Shown here one piece after another: positions 8,339 to 16,178 of a stretch of DNA of 23,860 nucleotides. This stretch comes from an uncultured Spartobacteria bacterium. GTDB lineage: Bacteria > Verrucomicrobiota > Verrucomicrobiia > Chthoniobacterales > JAATET01. The stretch lies in the NCBI GenBank assembly GCA_938011325.1, contig CALLUD010000014.1, positions 1 to 23,860 of the forward strand. The letters are read 5' to 3'. The notes under the pieces are model-generated. The model was given only the letters and a program-made list of their open reading frames with translations. It did no database searches and was not told where the DNA came from. Each line of letters begins with the position of its first letter. Position 1 is the stretch's first letter. A program made the position numbers and the translations under genes.

Positions 8339-9217
8339 ATGTTTGAAGGCACCCATACCGCCCTCGTGACCCCGTTTCGCGACGGTCGATTCGACGCCGG
8401 GGCATTCCGCGCGCTCATCGACTTTCAAGTCGCGGAAGGCATCTCCGGCATCGTTCCCGTCGGCACCACCGGTGAATCCCCCACGCTCACGCACGACGAG
8501 CACAACGAAGTCATCCGCGCAGCCGTCGAGGCCGCCGCGGGGCGTTGCAAGGTCATCGCCGGCACGGGCTCGAATTCCACGGCCGAGGCCATCGCGCTCA
8601 CTCGCGAGGCGGAAAACATGGGCGCCGATGCCGCGTTGCTCGTCGCTCCCTACTACAACCGGCCGAGCCAGGAGGGTCTTTACCAGCATTACCGCGCGAT
8701 CGCCGAGGCGGTGAAGATCCCCCTCGTGCTCTACAGCATTCCCGGACGCTGCGGCGTGGAAATCGGCATCGACACGGTCGTTCGCCTCGCGGCGGATTGC
8801 CCGAACATTGTCGCGATCAAGGAGGCGGGCGGAAGCGTCGAGCGCGTCAGCCAGCTTCGGGCGGCGCTGCCCGGGTCGTTCGAGATTCTTTCCGGCGATG
8901 ATTCGCTGACCCTCCCGTTCCTCTCCGTGGGCGCGGTGGGCGTGATCAGCGTGGCCTCGAACATCATTCCCCGCGAGCTGGTGCATCTGGTGGGTGCATG
9001 GCAGGCCGGCAAGCCCGACGTGGCCGCGAAGCTGCACCGCAAGTGGTATCCCTTCTTCAAGGCGCTCTTTGTGGAGACGAATCCGGTGCCGATCAAATCC
9101 GCCCTCGCGATGCAGGGAAAAATCAGCCCCGAGCTTCGCCTTCCCCTCACCGCGCTGTCGGAGGCGAACGCCTCCGGTCTCCGCGCCATCCTGAACGAAT
9201 ACGGTCTTCTCGACTGA
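8339..9217 (+). CDS. dapA: 4-hydroxy-tetrahydrodipicolinate synthase
   Basis: Condenses pyruvate with aspartate semialdehyde, the first step of the diaminopimelate branch. The Schiff-base lysine is K161 in NIVAIKEAGG, the same number as in E. coli. GTTGESPTL (42-50) and the tyrosines at 106 (PYYNRPSQ) and 132 (LYSIPGR) complete the expected active site. The 292-residue length is standard. Its TGA overlaps the dapB ATG (TGATG at 9215-9219), implying translational coupling. Confidence 0.97.
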   Translation: MFEGTHTALVTPFRDGRFDAGAFRALIDFQVAEGISGIVPVGTTGESPTLTHDEHNEVIRAAVEAAAGRCKVIAGTGSNSTAEAIALTREAENMGADAALLVAPYYNRPSQEGLYQHYRAIAEAVKIPLVLYSIPGRCGVEIGIDTVVRLAADCPNIVAIKEAGGSVERVSQLRAALPGSFEILSGDDSLTLPFLSVGAVGVISVASNIIPRELVHLVGAWQAGKPDVAAKLHRKWYPFFKALFVETNPVPIKSALAMQGKISPELRLPLTALSEANASGLRAILNEYGLLD

Positions 9218-9954
9218 TGCCTCTCCGACTTCTCATCAATGGCGCAAGGGGCCGGATGGGCCAGGCGTTGATCCAATGCGCGGGCCGCGACCCCGAGCTG
9301 GAGGTCAGCGCCGAGGTGGATGCCGGCGATGATTTCGCCGCCGCTCTGGCGAAGAGCGATGCGGTGATCGAATTTTCCCACGCTTCGGTGACGCCCGACG
9401 TCGCAAAGGCGTGCGCCGATGCCGGGAAGCCGCTTGTGATCGGCACGACCGGTCACGACGACGCCCAGCGCGCGGCGATTGCCGTGGCCGCGAAGCGGAT
9501 TCCGATCGTGTTTGCTCCGAACTTCAGCATCGGCGTGAACACCCTCTTCTGGCTCACGCAAAAGGCCGCGGAGATTCTCGGGCCGGAGTTCGACCTCGAG
9601 GTCGTCGAGATGCACCACCGCCACAAGAAGGACGCGCCAAGCGGCACCGCCCGCCGGCTGGCCGAAATCCTCGCGGAGGTGCGGCAGCTCAGCTATGCGA
9701 GCGACGTGCGCCATGGCCGCGAAGGAATGGTCGGCGAGCGCACCCGCACGGAGATTGGCATGCATGCCCTGCGCGGCGGCGATGTCGTCGGCGACCACAC
9801 GGTGATTTTCGCGAACACGGGCGAGCGCGTGGAACTCACGCACAAGGCTTCTTCCAGAGACACCTTTGCCAACGGCGCTCTCCGGGCTGCAAAATGGGCC
9901 GCCAGCCAGCCAGCCGGCCTCTACGACATGCAGGACGTCCTCGGCCTGCGCTGA
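9217..9954 (+). CDS. dapB: 4-hydroxy-tetrahydrodipicolinate reductase
   Basis: NAD(P)H-dependent reductase following DapA in the lysine/DAP pathway. The nucleotide-binding loop is GARGRMG (9-15). The catalytic block EMHHRHKKDAPSGTA (131-145) supplies the histidine and lysine of the family, and IGTTGH (75-80) the dinucleotide-binding loop. At 245 residues it is shorter than the E. coli enzyme (273) but within the range seen in other phyla. The ATG overlaps the dapA stop. folK begins 4 bases after its stop. Confidence 0.96.
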   Translation: MPLRLLINGARGRMGQALIQCAGRDPELEVSAEVDAGDDFAAALAKSDAVIEFSHASVTPDVAKACADAGKPLVIGTTGHDDAQRAAIAVAAKRIPIVFAPNFSIGVNTLFWLTQKAAEILGPEFDLEVVEMHHRHKKDAPSGTARRLAEILAEVRQLSYASDVRHGREGMVGERTRTEIGMHALRGGDVVGDHTVIFANTGERVELTHKASSRDTFANGALRAAKWAASQPAGLYDMQDVLGLR

Positions 9955-9958
9955 TCGC

Positions 9959-10447
9959 GTGCGCGTCGGCATTGCACTCGGCTCGAATCTCGGCGACCGC
10001 GCCGCGAACCTTCAGGCCGCGGTCAATGCGATCCGCCAGTTCGCCGGGCCGCCGGTGCGCCTCTCCCGCGTTTACGAAACCGAGCCCGTCGATTGCCCGC
10101 CGGATTCCCCCTGGTTTCTGAATGCGGTGATCGAAATCGGCTACCGCTTCTCGCCGGAAAGTCTCCTCGACCAGCTCCAGGGCATTGAGCGCATGCTTCA
10201 CCGGGAGCCGAATCCCACTCGCAATGCCCCCCGCCCCATCGACCTCGATATTCTCTATTTCGGAGGCATGACGTTGAACCGCGCCAATCTCCAGATTCCC
10301 CACCCCCGGCTCCTCGAACGGGCCTTCGTGCTTCGGCCCCTTGCGGAAATCGCACCCGATCTCTGCCTGCCGGGATGCTCCGAAACAATCGCCGAACTCG
10401 CCCGCGAAGTTCCGGAGATTCAGTTGAGTGAATTTGCTCTGTGGTAG
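9959..10447 (+). CDS. folK: 6-hydroxymethyl-7,8-dihydropterin pyrophosphokinase (HPPK)
   Basis: Transfers pyrophosphate from ATP to 6-hydroxymethyl-dihydropterin in folate synthesis. The GTG at 9959 is chosen as start because it gives VRVGIALGSNLGDR at the N-terminus, as in other HPPKs, and a length of 162. It also puts the magnesium-binding aspartates at D95 and D97 (PRPIDLDILYFG), the E. coli numbering. The longer ATG reading from 9866 would begin inside dapB with no homologous sequence. It sits 4 bases after dapB. Its pathway neighbour panB follows after 34 bases. Confidence 0.94.
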   Translation: MRVGIALGSNLGDRAANLQAAVNAIRQFAGPPVRLSRVYETEPVDCPPDSPWFLNAVIEIGYRFSPESLLDQLQGIERMLHREPNPTRNAPRPIDLDILYFGGMTLNRANLQIPHPRLLERAFVLRPLAEIAPDLCLPGCSETIAELAREVPEIQLSEFALW

Positions 10448-10481
10448 TAGGTTGCGAGCATTTTTACGGCTTTTCCATTTT

Positions 10482-11252
10482 ATGAGTTTTTCCTTTGAGG
10501 CCTTTTCCGGAGCCAAGAAAGCCGGCCGACGGACCGTGGCGCTGACCGCCTACGACTACCCGACGGGACGCTTGGTGGACGAAGCCGGGATCGATTTGAT
10601 CCTCGTTGGCGATTCCCTCGGCATGGTCGTGCTTGGCTATGACGACACGACGCGGGTGACCATGGAGGACATGATCCACCACATCCGGGCCGTGGCCCGC
10701 GGAGTGAAAAACACCCCAATCGTCGGGGATCTTCCCAAAGGAACCTACGAGGGAAATGCGGCCGCCGCCGTGGAAAATGGAAGGCGCCTGATCGAGGCCG
10801 GGGCGAATGCGGTGAAGCTGGAAGGCGGCAGGGAGCACGCGGGAGAAATCCGGGCGTTGGTGGATGCCGGCATTCCGGTCCTCGCGCATATCGGCATGCT
10901 CCCGCAGCACATCCAGGAGGAAGGCGGCTACAAGATCAAGGGCCGCACGCCCGAGCAGGCCGCCGCGCTTCTCGAGGACGCCCGCGCGGTCGAAGCCGCG
11001 GGAGCGTTTGCCGTCGTGGTCGAGCTCGTCACGCCTCCCCTCGCCCGTTCCATCTCCGAGGCCATCACGATCCCGACCATCGGCATCGGCAGCGGCGAAG
11101 GCTGCGACGGCCAGATTCGCGTGCTGCACGACGTCATCGGCCTCTACCCGTGGTTCCGCCCGAAATTCGTCCAGCCGAAAGCCGATGTCGCGGCGGCCAT
11201 CACCGCCGCCGTCCGTGCCTACGCGAAAGACGTCCGCGCCGGCCAGGCTTGA
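10482..11252 (+). CDS. panB: 3-methyl-2-oxobutanoate hydroxymethyltransferase
   Basis: Makes ketopantoate from alpha-ketoisovalerate and methylene-tetrahydrofolate, the first pantothenate step. Metal and substrate residues are in place: D44 (VGDSLGMV), D83 (VGDLPKG), E114 (KLEGG), and the general base E181 (VVVELVTP). The ATG at 10482 gives MSFSFEAFSG and a normal length of 256. An upstream in-frame ATG at 10428 lies in folK and is not needed. No ribosome binding site is visible. Folate-dependent PanB next to FolK may be functionally meaningful or just operon packing. Confidence 0.96.
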   Translation: MSFSFEAFSGAKKAGRRTVALTAYDYPTGRLVDEAGIDLILVGDSLGMVVLGYDDTTRVTMEDMIHHIRAVARGVKNTPIVGDLPKGTYEGNAAAAVENGRRLIEAGANAVKLEGGREHAGEIRALVDAGIPVLAHIGMLPQHIQEEGGYKIKGRTPEQAAALLEDARAVEAAGAFAVVVELVTPPLARSISEAITIPTIGIGSGEGCDGQIRVLHDVIGLYPWFRPKFVQPKADVAAAITAAVRAYAKDVRAGQA

Positions 11253-11352
11253 GGCGGTTTTCCGCTCCCGCTCGCACGGCCCTCGCGCAACCCTGCCCGG
11301 CCCGCGTTTCCTTCGTGATTGGGCGACGGTTTCGCTTTAGGAGTGTGCGGCG

Positions 11353-12477
11353 ATGCGGATTCTCGTCGCGCTGGACAAGTTCAAGGGCTCCCTCTCCGCC
11401 GTCGAGGCCGTCGATGCGGTGTGCGAGGGACTGCGCGCCGGGCTGCCGGATGCGGAGCTGATTCGTCTGCCGCTCGCCGATGGCGGCGAAGGCACCGCCG
11501 AAGTGTTCGCGCGGGCGCTGGGTGGCGAAATGGTGGAGGCGCCCTGCCACGATGCGCTGGGACGCGCGATCGTGTCGTCCTACGGCTGGGTGCCGGCGGA
11601 ATCCACCGCGATCCTCGAGATGAGCGGCCCGAGCGGCATGTGGCGCCTGCGAAAGGAGGAACTGAATCCACTGGAGACCTCCACGCGCGGCACCGGCGAG
11701 CTGCTTCTCGATGCGGAGCGGCGCGGCGCGAAGCGCATCCTCGTCGGGCTCGGCGGGTCGGCCACCAACGACGGCGGACTCGGCCTCGCCGCTGCGATCG
11801 GCTTCCGATTCCTCGACGACGGGGACGCGGAAGTGGATCCAATTCCCCGCAATTTCCTTCGCATCGCGCGCATCCTCCCGCCGGAGCATCTGCCGCAGGC
11901 GGAGATCGTCGCGATCTCGGACGTGAGAAATCCCCTGCTCGGCGAACACGGAGCCACGGCGGTGTTTGGTCCGCAAAAGGGCGCCGGCCCGGAGCAACTC
12001 GAGGCGCTCGAACGCGGCCTCGCGCATTTCGCGGACGTGATCCGGCGTGACCTCGGTTGCGATCATCGAGAGGCACCCGGCGCCGGAGCGGCGGGCGGCC
12101 TGGGCTTCGGCCTCCTCTCGTTTCTCGGCGCGCGCATCGAGCCGGGATTCGACGCGTTTGCGAAGCTCACCCATCTCGACGATCACCTCGCGCAATGCGA
12201 TCTCGTGATCACCGGCGAAGGCCTCCTCGACTCGCAGACCCTCCACGGAAAAGGCCCCGGCGGCCTCGCCGGGCGCGCGCGAACGCACGGCCGTCCCGTC
12301 CTTGCCATCGCGGGAGCCCTGCGCCACGAAGACCGCCTCGCGGACCTCTACGACGCCTGTTTCTCCATCGCACCCGGCCCGATCACCGTCGAAGAATCGA
12401 TGCGCGACGCCCGCGCGCTGCTCGCCCGCACCGCCACGCAGGTCGCCAAAGTCATCGCCCGCACCAAAGCCCTCTGA
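11353..12477 (+). CDS. garK: Glycerate 2-kinase (GarK/GlxK family)
   Basis: Phosphorylates D-glycerate to 2-phosphoglycerate, feeding glycerate from glyoxylate or sugar-acid breakdown into glycolysis. Family signatures are visible: DKFKGSL at 8-14, LADGGEGTAEV at 41-51, the glycine-rich GLGGSATNDGG at 132-142, and a C-terminal ITGEGLLDSQT block followed by GKGPGG. The 374-residue length is standard. It begins 100 bases after panB; that gap shows an AGGAG about 10 bases before the ATG. No dedicated regulator or transporter is adjacent. Confidence 0.93.
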   Translation: MRILVALDKFKGSLSAVEAVDAVCEGLRAGLPDAELIRLPLADGGEGTAEVFARALGGEMVEAPCHDALGRAIVSSYGWVPAESTAILEMSGPSGMWRLRKEELNPLETSTRGTGELLLDAERRGAKRILVGLGGSATNDGGLGLAAAIGFRFLDDGDAEVDPIPRNFLRIARILPPEHLPQAEIVAISDVRNPLLGEHGATAVFGPQKGAGPEQLEALERGLAHFADVIRRDLGCDHREAPGAGAAGGLGFGLLSFLGARIEPGFDAFAKLTHLDDHLAQCDLVITGEGLLDSQTLHGKGPGGLAGRARTHGRPVLAIAGALRHEDRLADLYDACFSIAPGPITVEESMRDARALLARTATQVAKVIARTKAL

Positions 12478-12567
12478 GGGGCAAACGCCCCGCGCATTCG
12501 CGGTCGAGGCTTCCACCCGCCACCGCGCACCGCATTTTCTGGCGCGGACCCACCCGGCAATCGTAGC

Positions 12568-13515
12568 ATGTGCGGCTCCATGAGTTCTAAAATCGCGCTT
12601 CTCTTCGCTGGTCAAGGCGCCCAGGCCGTCGGCATGGGCGAGGATCTCGTCTCCGCCTCCCCCGCCGCCGCTGCCCTCTTCAAGCAGGCGGATTCCCAGC
12701 TCGGCTATTCGCTGAGCGAGATCATGTTCAAAGGCCCCTCCGAGGAACTCACGAAGACCGCCGTCTGCCAGCCCGCGCTCTACGTGCACGGCCTCGCCTG
12801 CCTCGCCGCCCTGCGCGAGCGCCTGCCCGATTTTTCCTTCGCCGCCGCGGCGGGTCTCTCGCTCGGCGAATTCACCGCCCACGCAGCCGCCGGCACGTTC
12901 GGATTTGCCGAGGGCCTCGATCTGGTCGCGAAACGCGCCACCGCCATGCAGGACGCCTGCAATGAAACCGAGGGCGGCATGGCGGCCATCATCGGCGCCG
13001 AGGAAAATGCCGTGCGCGATCTCGCGGCGGCCGCCGACGTCGATGTCGCCAATCTCAACTGCCCCGGACAAATCGTCGTCTCCGGCGAAAAATCGAAGGT
13101 CGCCCTCGCCGTTTCGATCGCGAAGGAATACGGCGCCCGCAAGGCGATGGAATTGAACGTCGCCGGCGCCTTCCACTCGCGCCTCATGGAATCCGCCTAC
13201 CAGCGTCTCTCCGCAGCGCTCGCGGAAACCCCGATGAACACCCCCGCCGTCCCCGTCGTCTGCAACATCGACGCGATTCCCGTTTCCAATCCCGACGACA
13301 TCCGCCGCACCCTTGCCGACCAGGTCACCGGCAGCGTCCGCTGGACCGAGAGCGTGGAATACCTCCTCGATCACGAAAAGGTGGACCTCCTCGTCGAGAT
13401 CGGCCCCGGCGGCGTCCTCGCCGGCCTCGTCAACCGCATCCGCAAAGGCGCCCCCGTCCTCTCGATCTCAAACCTCGCGACCCTCGAGGAAGCGATCACG
13501 AAGCTCGGGGCGTAG
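12568..13515 (+). CDS. fabD: Malonyl-CoA:ACP transacylase
   Basis: Loads malonyl groups onto acyl carrier protein for fatty-acid synthesis. Active-site serine S98 lies in GLSLGEF, where most homologues have GHSLGE, so the residue before Ser is Leu instead of His. The catalytic histidine is H203 in AFHSRLM. The N-terminal FAGQGAQAVGMG fixes the family. Either ATG 12568 or ATG 12580 could start it; the second is closer to the conserved N-terminus. In many bacteria fabG, acpP or fabF follow; here accessory DNA follows directly. The last 343 bases, beginning at the codon of catalytic H203, occur again at 14993-15335. Confidence 0.95.
   Translation: MCGSMSSKIALLFAGQGAQAVGMGEDLVSASPAAAALFKQADSQLGYSLSEIMFKGPSEELTKTAVCQPALYVHGLACLAALRERLPDFSFAAAAGLSLGEFTAHAAAGTFGFAEGLDLVAKRATAMQDACNETEGGMAAIIGAEENAVRDLAAAADVDVANLNCPGQIVVSGEKSKVALAVSIAKEYGARKAMELNVAGAFHSRLMESAYQRLSAALAETPMNTPAVPVVCNIDAIPVSNPDDIRRTLADQVTGSVRWTESVEYLLDHEKVDLLVEIGPGGVLAGLVNRIRKGAPVLSISNLATLEEAITKLGA
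13173..13515 (+). repeat. Direct repeat copy A (3' end of intact fabD)
   Basis: This 343-base segment is repeated in the same orientation at 14993-15335. By eye there are only four differences: A/G in the Glu codon after HSRLM, C/T in a Gly codon near the end, then A/G and C/G in the codons for Asn-preceding Ser and Leu/Val. Three are silent and one changes Leu to Val. The repeat ends exactly at the TAG stop. Confidence 0.95.
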
Positions 13516-13831
13516 GACAAGGCCTTCCCTCAGCACCAATACCGCGGTCCGAAACATCGGATCGCGGACGACGCCCGATCCGTAAAAAGGTAGCCGCGGG
13601 ACTTGCCGATCTGGCCTCCCGGACAGATCGCCCTTGCGGGCTGGCGTTCCACCAGGCTACCCCGACCTTTCCCAAGGTCGGTGTTCTGGGCGCGCGGAAC
13701 GTTTGAACAATGTCGAGGCCCGGAACATCGGATCGCGGGTGCGATCGAGGTCGCCTGACGCACGTCAGCCCAAAGGGCGAGACACGCGGGCGCGTGCGAG
13801 GCAAGTCCGCGACCTACCTGTCAGGAAGCGG
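13516..13831. other. Gene-free repeat-rich spacer after fabD
   Basis: No gene is supported here. The stretch holds a hairpin (CGGATCG 13558-13564 with CGATCCG 13576-13582) and the structured element at 13589-13697. An identical 15-mer, AACATCGGATCGCGG, stands on both sides of the element (13554-13568 and 13724-13738). A piece resembling the inverted start of the element lies at 13800-13818, directly before the hsdR remnant. Confidence 0.7.
13589..13697 (+). repeat. Structured dispersed intergenic repeat, copy 1
   Basis: The first 73 bases fold like a cloverleaf. The outer stem is GGTAGCC (13589-13595) with GGCTACC (13655-13661). A 9-bp hairpin with one mismatch and loop TCCC spans 13608-13629. 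GCCC/GGGC with loop TTGC spans 13630-13641, and CTGG/CCAG around a 7-base loop spans 13641-13655. A further hairpin CCGACCTT/AAGGTCGG (13662-13681) follows. Related copies lie at 21020-21126 (inverted, diverged) and 23821-23860 (cut by the window end). It resembles a REP/MITE-like noncoding element. Confidence 0.7.
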
Positions 13832-14059
13832 AACGTCTTTGCCAAATACGGCGACAAGGCACGCGAGGTGCTCGACGCCCTTTTGCGCAAATACACCGAC
13901 GCCGGCATTCGCAGCGTAGAATCGATGGATATCCTGAGAGTTGATCCGCAGAAGCGTTTTGGCACTCCCGTGGAAATCATCGGCATTTTTGGTGGGCGGG
14001 AAGCCTACCTCGAAGCCGTGCGTGAGATGGAGTCCGCGCTTTACGACCGCGCGGCGTAG
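13832..14059 (+). pseudogene. C-terminal remnant of type I restriction subunit HsdR
   Basis: About 75 residues, from NVFAKYGDKAREVL to the stop, match what I know of the extreme C-terminus of EcoEI-type HsdR subunits: YGDKAREVLDALLRKYTDAG, then a 'FGTPVEIIGIFGG' block and a closing LYDRAA. In a full HsdR this segment would follow several hundred residues of nuclease and helicase domains, none of which are present. The frame runs upstream into the repeat-rich spacer, where translation looks unlike any protein. No hsdM or hsdS is nearby. This is best read as the scar of a deleted type I restriction locus. The DUF3800 gene starts 13 bases after it. Confidence 0.75.
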
Positions 14060-14072
14060 AGGAGGAAAAGGG

Positions 14073-14837
14073 ATGCATCTTGTCTACCTCGACGAGTCGG
14101 GAAACACCGGGAACAACCTCATCGATTCCCAGCAGCCAATCTTCGTGCTCGGGGCACTCATCGTCCCGGAAGCGAAATGGCAGGCGCTGGAAAATGATCT
14201 CGAGAAAGCGCTCGATGCCGTGTTTCCTCCGCCCCGCGATGAATCCTTCGAGTTGCATGCGGGAGACCTCCGGCAGGGCACCGGACCTTTCAAGGGAGTG
14301 CCCGTCGCGACTCGCATTGGCATCCGCGACGCCTGGCTGCAAATCGCCGCGAAGCACGGGCTTCACTTCATCTACCGCGCCATCACGAAGAATCGCTACG
14401 AGCGCTGGATGAAAGCGACCTTTGGCACGCACATCAGCGTCAACCCACACCTCGCGGCTTTTCCTTTGGTCGCGCAGGTCGTCAATGCCTACCTGCGCGG
14501 CCTTTCACCCGATGCGCTCGGCATCTTCATTTCCGATGACAATCGCGAGGTCGTGAGTGATATCGAGCGGTTCCTCAAGCTCCTGCGGGCAACGCCGGGC
14601 ACGCTCCGGCTCGACCGGATCATCGAGAAAGGGTTCTTCATCGATTCCCGCAAAAGCCTCCTTCTTCAGCTTGCGGATCTTTGCACGCTCCACGCCCGCA
14701 AGGCCGAGGAGCGAAAACTCGGTCTCCCGGCGAAATCGATCGACGATGCGGGCATTGCGCTGCTTCAAGGATTGCTGCACCGAGGCGAGGAAGCATTCCC
14801 CGACGTCATCCAATGGCTTCAGCAGGTCCAGAAATGA
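14073..14837 (+). CDS. DUF3800 domain protein
   Basis: A 254-residue protein beginning MHLVYLDESGN, the hallmark N-terminus of the DUF3800 family (D7, E8). A second conserved acidic block ISDDNREV lies mid-protein, and a C-terminal 'LLQLADLCTLHARKAEE' segment carries the family's LADL motif. The biochemical activity is not established; the acidic motifs hint at a metal-dependent nuclease fold (inference). The family is common in defence and mobile islands, which agrees with the hsdR scar just upstream. ATG 14073 is chosen because a strong AGGAGG lies about 9 bases before it, rather than the longer reading from 13941, which overlaps the remnant in another frame. Confidence 0.85.
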   Translation: MHLVYLDESGNTGNNLIDSQQPIFVLGALIVPEAKWQALENDLEKALDAVFPPPRDESFELHAGDLRQGTGPFKGVPVATRIGIRDAWLQIAAKHGLHFIYRAITKNRYERWMKATFGTHISVNPHLAAFPLVAQVVNAYLRGLSPDALGIFISDDNREVVSDIERFLKLLRATPGTLRLDRIIEKGFFIDSRKSLLLQLADLCTLHARKAEERKLGLPAKSIDDAGIALLQGLLHRGEEAFPDVIQWLQQVQK

Positions 14838-14963
14838 AAGGAGCGGCGAGGAGCCCCGGTGGGACTCGGGTCGCCTATGGGGCGGCCTCGCTCGTCGCTT
14901 GGTAAGCTCTCGACCAAAACTGCCAAAAAATCAAGCCTGCGGTCGAAGGATAAAGGTTGAGCG

Positions 14964-15335
14964 ATGAAGGATGAAGGCCCGGAGTTGAGAAACCACTCGC
15001 GCCTCATGGAGTCCGCCTACCAGCGTCTCTCCGCAGCGCTCGCGGAAACCCCGATGAACACCCCCGCCGTCCCCGTCGTCTGCAACATCGACGCGATTCC
15101 CGTTTCCAATCCCGACGACATCCGCCGCACCCTTGCCGACCAGGTCACCGGCAGCGTCCGCTGGACCGAGAGCGTGGAATACCTCCTCGATCACGAAAAG
15201 GTGGACCTCCTCGTCGAGATCGGCCCCGGCGGCGTCCTCGCCGGCCTCGTCAACCGCATCCGCAAAGGTGCCCCCGTCCTCTCGATCTCGAACGTCGCGA
15301 CCCTCGAGGAAGCGATCACGAAGCTCGGGGCGTAG
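14964..15335 (+). pseudogene. Duplicated 3' fragment of fabD (direct repeat copy B)
   Basis: An open frame from ATG 14964 reads about ten unrelated residues and then, from 14993, the last third of FabD starting at catalytic H203. It is identical to the intact gene except for one Leu-to-Val change near the end. It lacks the Ser-bearing large domain, so it cannot be an active transacylase. The 343-base match (14993-15335) with 13173-13515 differs at four positions. The bases on either side differ between the copies. It marks the right end of the 1.8-kb insert and abuts the convergent defence operon. The short gap upstream (14838-14963) shows only simple GATGAAGG-type repetition. Confidence 0.92.
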
Positions 15336-15344
15336 CCTCGCTGA

Positions 15345-16178
15345 TTAATTGGTGCTTCCCACTTGAATCTCGGCGTTTAGCCACCGACCATCTCGGTTAT
15401 CAGAAGGGATATGCGGCGCAATTTGGTCCACCGCTCTTTCGTAGAGCCGGGGGGTTCCACTCATATCCCAAATGTGAAAATGGTAGCGATCACGAAAACG
15501 ACAAGCCTGCTCCCATTCGTTTCGTGTAATTTGAAATCGAAGCGGTGAAGCGATGGTAGATTTTACTTCGATAAGGCGGTTAGTCGGCTCAACCGTTCCA
15601 ATATCGAATGAAAGCACGTCATACCCCGCTGTATTGTCCTCCACGGCTACCCAAGTGGGCTCTTTTGGTATCCCAAGCTGTCGAAGCCGCTCAACTTCGT
15701 GTTGAAGGGAAAGCTTTTCAGCTGCGCGTGCTCTCTCATGTTTTATTTGGTCACCCTGAGAACGAACGTGCGCTGTAATACGATCCCACCACTTCAAAAT
15801 ATCTGGCGTAATCGGCTCGACCAGTAACCCAGCTTGGCGAAAACACTGCGCCTCATCTTCAGAAAGCTTTTGAGCGAACTTTGCGCGACCGCGGGTCATG
15901 ATTTTTGCCCACACGGGCTGTTTTTCAATTACCACGGCTTCGATGCATTTTTGATAAAAAGCTATCTCAGCATCGACCGGAATGTTCTCTGGGAGCAATT
16001 GTGCAAGAGAGAAGGCGGCTTGGAAGTCTAATCCGCGAGCCGTTGCATCGACACGCTCAAGGAGTTTAGCAATTTCCAATAGGGAATGAGCTGGGAAATA
16101 TGGCTGCCGACATCGAAGCGTGCGAAGCGCTTCAAAAGAACTTATTGAAAAAAGCCGGCTGAGAGGAATCTCCGTCAC
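15345..16178 (-). CDS. NO VEIN/DUF3883-type putative nuclease
   Basis: A 277-residue protein. The N-terminal 150 residues are helical and charged without a recognised domain. The C-terminal part looks like the DUF3883 (protein NO VEIN C-terminal) domain, a PD-(D/E)xK-like nuclease fold: WVAVEDNTAGYDVLSFD gives D187, and RLIEVKST gives E204 and K206, the expected catalytic triad. Such domains are found in restriction enzymes and next to helicases. Its start overlaps the helicase stop by 4 bases, so the two are coupled and probably act together, the helicase delivering DNA to the nuclease (inference). It is the last gene of the five-gene operon, converging on the fabD fragment with only 9 bases between. 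Confidence 0.75.
   Translation of the reverse strand: MTEIPLSRLFSISSFEALRTLRCRQPYFPAHSLLEIAKLLERVDATARGLDFQAAFSLAQLLPENIPVDAEIAFYQKCIEAVVIEKQPVWAKIMTRGRAKFAQKLSEDEAQCFRQAGLLVEPITPDILKWWDRITAHVRSQGDQIKHERARAAEKLSLQHEVERLRQLGIPKEPTWVAVEDNTAGYDVLSFDIGTVEPTNRLIEVKSTIASPLRFQITRNEWEQACRFRDRYHFHIWDMSGTPRLYERAVDQIAPHIPSDNRDGRWLNAEIQVGSTN

Noticed and set aside
11200..13374. A 724-codon minus-strand frame
   Set aside because: It is antisense to glycerate kinase and fabD, both of which have clear catalytic motifs on the plus strand.
13589..13661. A tRNA gene, because the stretch is 73 bases with a 7-bp outer stem and three inner hairpins
   Set aside because: The T-loop lacks the TTCRA-type sequence, the central hairpin has a 9-bp stem with a 4-base loop instead of a 7-base anticodon loop, and a related copy occurs at the window end.
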